Source: Pigoraptor vietnamica (taxonomy: Eukaryota > Opisthokonta > Filasterea). From it: a DNA stretch of 46,610 nt. Positions 44,412 through 46,610 of the stretch are shown one piece after another. The notes beneath the pieces are model-generated. The model did no database searches, had not been told where the DNA came from, and worked only from the letters and a program-made list of their open reading frames with translations. Made by a program: the position numbers and the translations under genes. The stretch lies in the NCBI GenBank assembly GCA_943704525.1, contig CALSCQ010001163.1, positions 1 to 46,610 of the forward strand, read 5' to 3'. The first letter of the stretch is position 1. Each line of letters starts with the position of its first letter.

Positions 44412-46368
44412 ATGGAGGATCCCGACACATTTATCGGGAAGATTGTGGATGCTCTGAGTCGTGAAGATGTACCCGATACCCAGGTGCCAGCAATTCTTTT
44501 ACCACTTGAAGGTACGGCCGCAACACACTGTAACATAGTTGTGGATTTGTGCTCAACGTCTCCTGCGCAGAATACATCGGGCGTTTGAAGACAGATGCGC
44601 CGACGGCGAACAAACTGCGGGACCTCATTTTGGAGTGGGATTTGCTGGACATAGTGGCTGAGGTGTTGCGTGCCGACAACCGGGTCGACATAGGATGGGA
44701 AACCGCGGCGCGTCTGGGCGCCATTGTTGCTTTCACTGCGACGGGAATTCGTCGTGACGATGGGCGCTTCGCCGCTTTGCGCTTTCCTACGCTGCTTTTG
44801 CGTGCAGCTCGTCGGGCTGCCGAACGGGCCGAGCGCTCTGCGTCCAGCCAAGTCCGCGCGGATGCCGAGAAAGGCGTTGCCACCGTACTTACGAGCACGG
44901 CTGCTGTGTGTTCTGCACACAGGTCGCTGGCTCCCGCAGCCGCATCTGATCCGCTGCTCATGCTGCTGCTCTCGTCCGACTCGCCAGCCGTTGCTGCGGC
45001 GGCCATTGCTTTCTTGGGCGCGCTTGTGACCGCGCACCCTTCGGTCGCGGCTGCAATGGCGAGGGGCCCGCATGACGCATTGGACGAGACCATCTTCCGC
45101 CTGCAGCTAGACGACGTATCGGCGGCGGGGGCGGCCGTTGGATTTTTGGTAGCGGTGACGCGCGCGCATTCGGCCATTTTGCGAAATTTGAACACGAGCT
45201 ATACGGGGATCCGGCGCTTGCTTGCGCGCTGGTATGGTGCGCCGTGCGGCGAGCAAGCGCGCAGTCTCGTGGCACAGCTTGACCGGGAGTATGAACAGCG
45301 CGTGGGCACGGAGAAGATGCGCGCGGCTGCCCTCCGCATCCAAGCCGCCTGGCGCGGCTATGCGGCGAGGCGCGATGTCCGCCGCGCGCTGGACGGCGTC
45401 ATTGCCATGCAGCGCATATTCCGCGCCAAGCGTGAGTTGGCCGCCCTGCGTGCGGACTCGGAGAGGCGCCGACATGCCGCCGAGCTGGCAGAGCGCGCGC
45501 GACTGCGGGAGGGGCGCGCCGACCAGCGACTGCGGGAGTACGATGTGCTGCGCTCGCTGCCGCCCGGCCGCGCAGAGGCGTATCAGCAGGCGCGCGAGTC
45601 GGAGGCAGCCGTGCGAATACAGGCGGCGTGGCGCGGAGTGCGCGCGCGTAAGACAATGGCGCAGCGCAGGCGTTTGGCTCCCCAAATCGCAGCCGCCGTG
45701 GTGCTGCAGCGTGCGGTCCGTCGGATGCTTGCGCGCCGGCGGGAGCGTGTGCACGACCCGGCAATGGGGGCGCCCGGTGATGCCCGGCTCGCGCGCTGGT
45801 CGGCGAAGGACTCTGCCGCACTCGCTGCTGCGCGGGCGCAGTGCATGGCCCGTCAGCTTCGGCGACCGACCCGCCGGCCGGCCAGTGCCGCCGAGCTGCG
45901 CCCTTTGGTGGACGCGACACAGCGCCAGGTGCGGGCGCGGACGATCGAGGCGCGCCTGCGCGTGGATGGCACGAGTGAGCAGCGCACTCTCGCCATGCTC
46001 ACGCGTGTGCGCATTGATGCCGAGCAGCTTCTCAGTGGGTAAATTGGAGAGCACTGCTGTGTGGTTTTGTGAGGTGCCACCAGCTGTTCGGTTATGTGTG
46101 TATGTGGGTTTGGTGTGGCGTGTGTGTTTGGTGGTGTGTGCAGGCAACCCGCACCGAGTGTGCACCACGTCTGTGACTCATGCCGCGTGCTGAACCGGCT
46201 TGTATTGCAGACGCGCCCACACTCGCCGCAGCCGACAAGGACACCGCGCGGGCCTTTGCATCCTCTTCCGTCGTTATTGCAAATGTGGCACGTGAGGCGC
46301 ACGTGCGCGCTCTGCACCGACACGAGACGCCCTGGTGGCGGCTACACCTCGAGGCGGACGTCGAGTGA
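44412..46368 (+). CDS. IQCB1: IQ motif-containing B1 / nephrocystin-5
   Basis: Three exons: 44412-44511, 44571-46034, 46211-46368; 573 residues (human 598). Identity runs along the whole protein: VPAILLPLE near the start, the helical segment LDETIFRLQLDD and TSYTGIRRLLARW, IQ motifs at about 286-305 (RIQAAWRGYAARR), 309-325, 379-398 (RIQAAWRGVRARK) and 408-425, then the C-terminal TPWWRLHLEADVE that matches the human QAPWWKKLGEE. In animals NPHP5 binds calmodulin and CEP290 at the centrosome and ciliary transition zone and gates membrane-protein entry. The last intron was placed at GTGGGT, 46035, because only that donor gives the phase-1 join to the conserved C-terminus; a downstream GTAAAT would break frame. 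Confidence 0.94.
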
Positions 46369-46610
46369 CCCGGGCGGGCGAGTGCCAGCCCCGCCGCGCC
46401 CGTGGCCGCCTGTTACCGCCGCTCCTGCAGCCACGAAAAGGATGAGCGTGCAGCCCACAGCGCCGCTGTCCTAAGCGCCGTTGGTGGGCAACGGCGAAAA
46501 CAGAGCAAACTATGAACAAACACGGCTGCAAACCACATTTGATGACGCGCAACCATCACACGCACACCACCATAAACACACACACACACACACACACACG
46601 CATCCCCCCC
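46369..46610. other. Right-hand end, IQCB1 3' region
   Basis: No gene is seen in the last 242 bases. A (CA)n microsatellite lies at about 46576-46602, right at the window end. Confidence 0.5.

Noticed and set aside
46035-46210. IQCB1 ending at the in-frame TAA at 46040
   Set aside because: Splicing at GTGGGT just before the stop recovers the conserved TPWW C-terminus of the NPHP5 family in matching phase.
1-46610. Virus-like, LTR or transposon insertions
   Set aside because: No integrase, reverse transcriptase, transposase, capsid or terminal-repeat structure is visible on either strand.

Overview
The window is nuclear DNA from an intron-rich, GC-rich unicellular eukaryote. I reconstructed twelve protein-coding genes with 82 introns by following reading frame and splice phase by eye, plus one tRNA-Gln gene. 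Every spliced model closes in frame from an ATG to a stop. Introns are mostly 50-400 bases. They commonly start GTGGGT, GTGCGT or GTGAGT, usually end in GCAG, and many are filled with (TG)n or (CA)n runs. Five introns use GC-AG ends, and two in one gene look like minor-spliceosome (U12) introns. The gene set (BLOC-1 subunit, lunapark, ELYS nucleoporin, NPHP5/IQCB1) indicates a flagellated or ciliated protist with a complex endomembrane system. An apusomonad or other lineage near animals and fungi is possible, but this window cannot fix the taxon. I saw no retroviral, LTR or Polinton-like element and no CRISPR.

Layout. 1-924: upstream DNA, perhaps with the tail of another gene. 925-17761 (+): one 26-exon gene for a secreted protein of about 3,706 residues with EGF-like, laminin-G-like and many fibronectin-III-like modules. 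18499-21676 (-): a fungal-type trifunctional HIS4 (histidine synthesis). 21865-23988 (-): lunapark, an ER three-way-junction protein. 24264-25692 (+): an unrecognised 356-residue protein. 25848-28000 (-): an auxilin/GAK-type PTEN-like pseudophosphatase plus C2 domain joined to ubiquitin-binding helices and a RING-H2 finger. 28374-29328 (+): a thioredoxin-glutaredoxin of the PICOT/GLRX3 family. 29383-31219 (-): proteasome ATPase RPT3. 31661-33564 (+): a secreted GH27 alpha-galactosidase. 33589-36437 (-): MRD1, a five-RRM rRNA-processing protein. 36739-36809 (-): tRNA-Gln(CTG). 36936-37818 (+): BLOC-1 subunit 4. 37860-42868 (-): ELYS. 42869-44411: a repeat-rich spacer. 44412-46368 (+): IQCB1/NPHP5.

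The genes are not one pathway; this is an ordinary mixed eukaryotic gene neighbourhood. Neighbours are often divergent (shared promoters at 23989-24263, 28001-28373 and 31220-31660) or tightly convergent (24 to 155 bases between stop codons). The most unusual items are the pseudophosphatase-RING fusion, the U12-type introns in the ELYS gene, the frequency of GC-AG introns, and the giant modular secreted protein whose EGF modules sit on symmetric phase 1-1 exons.
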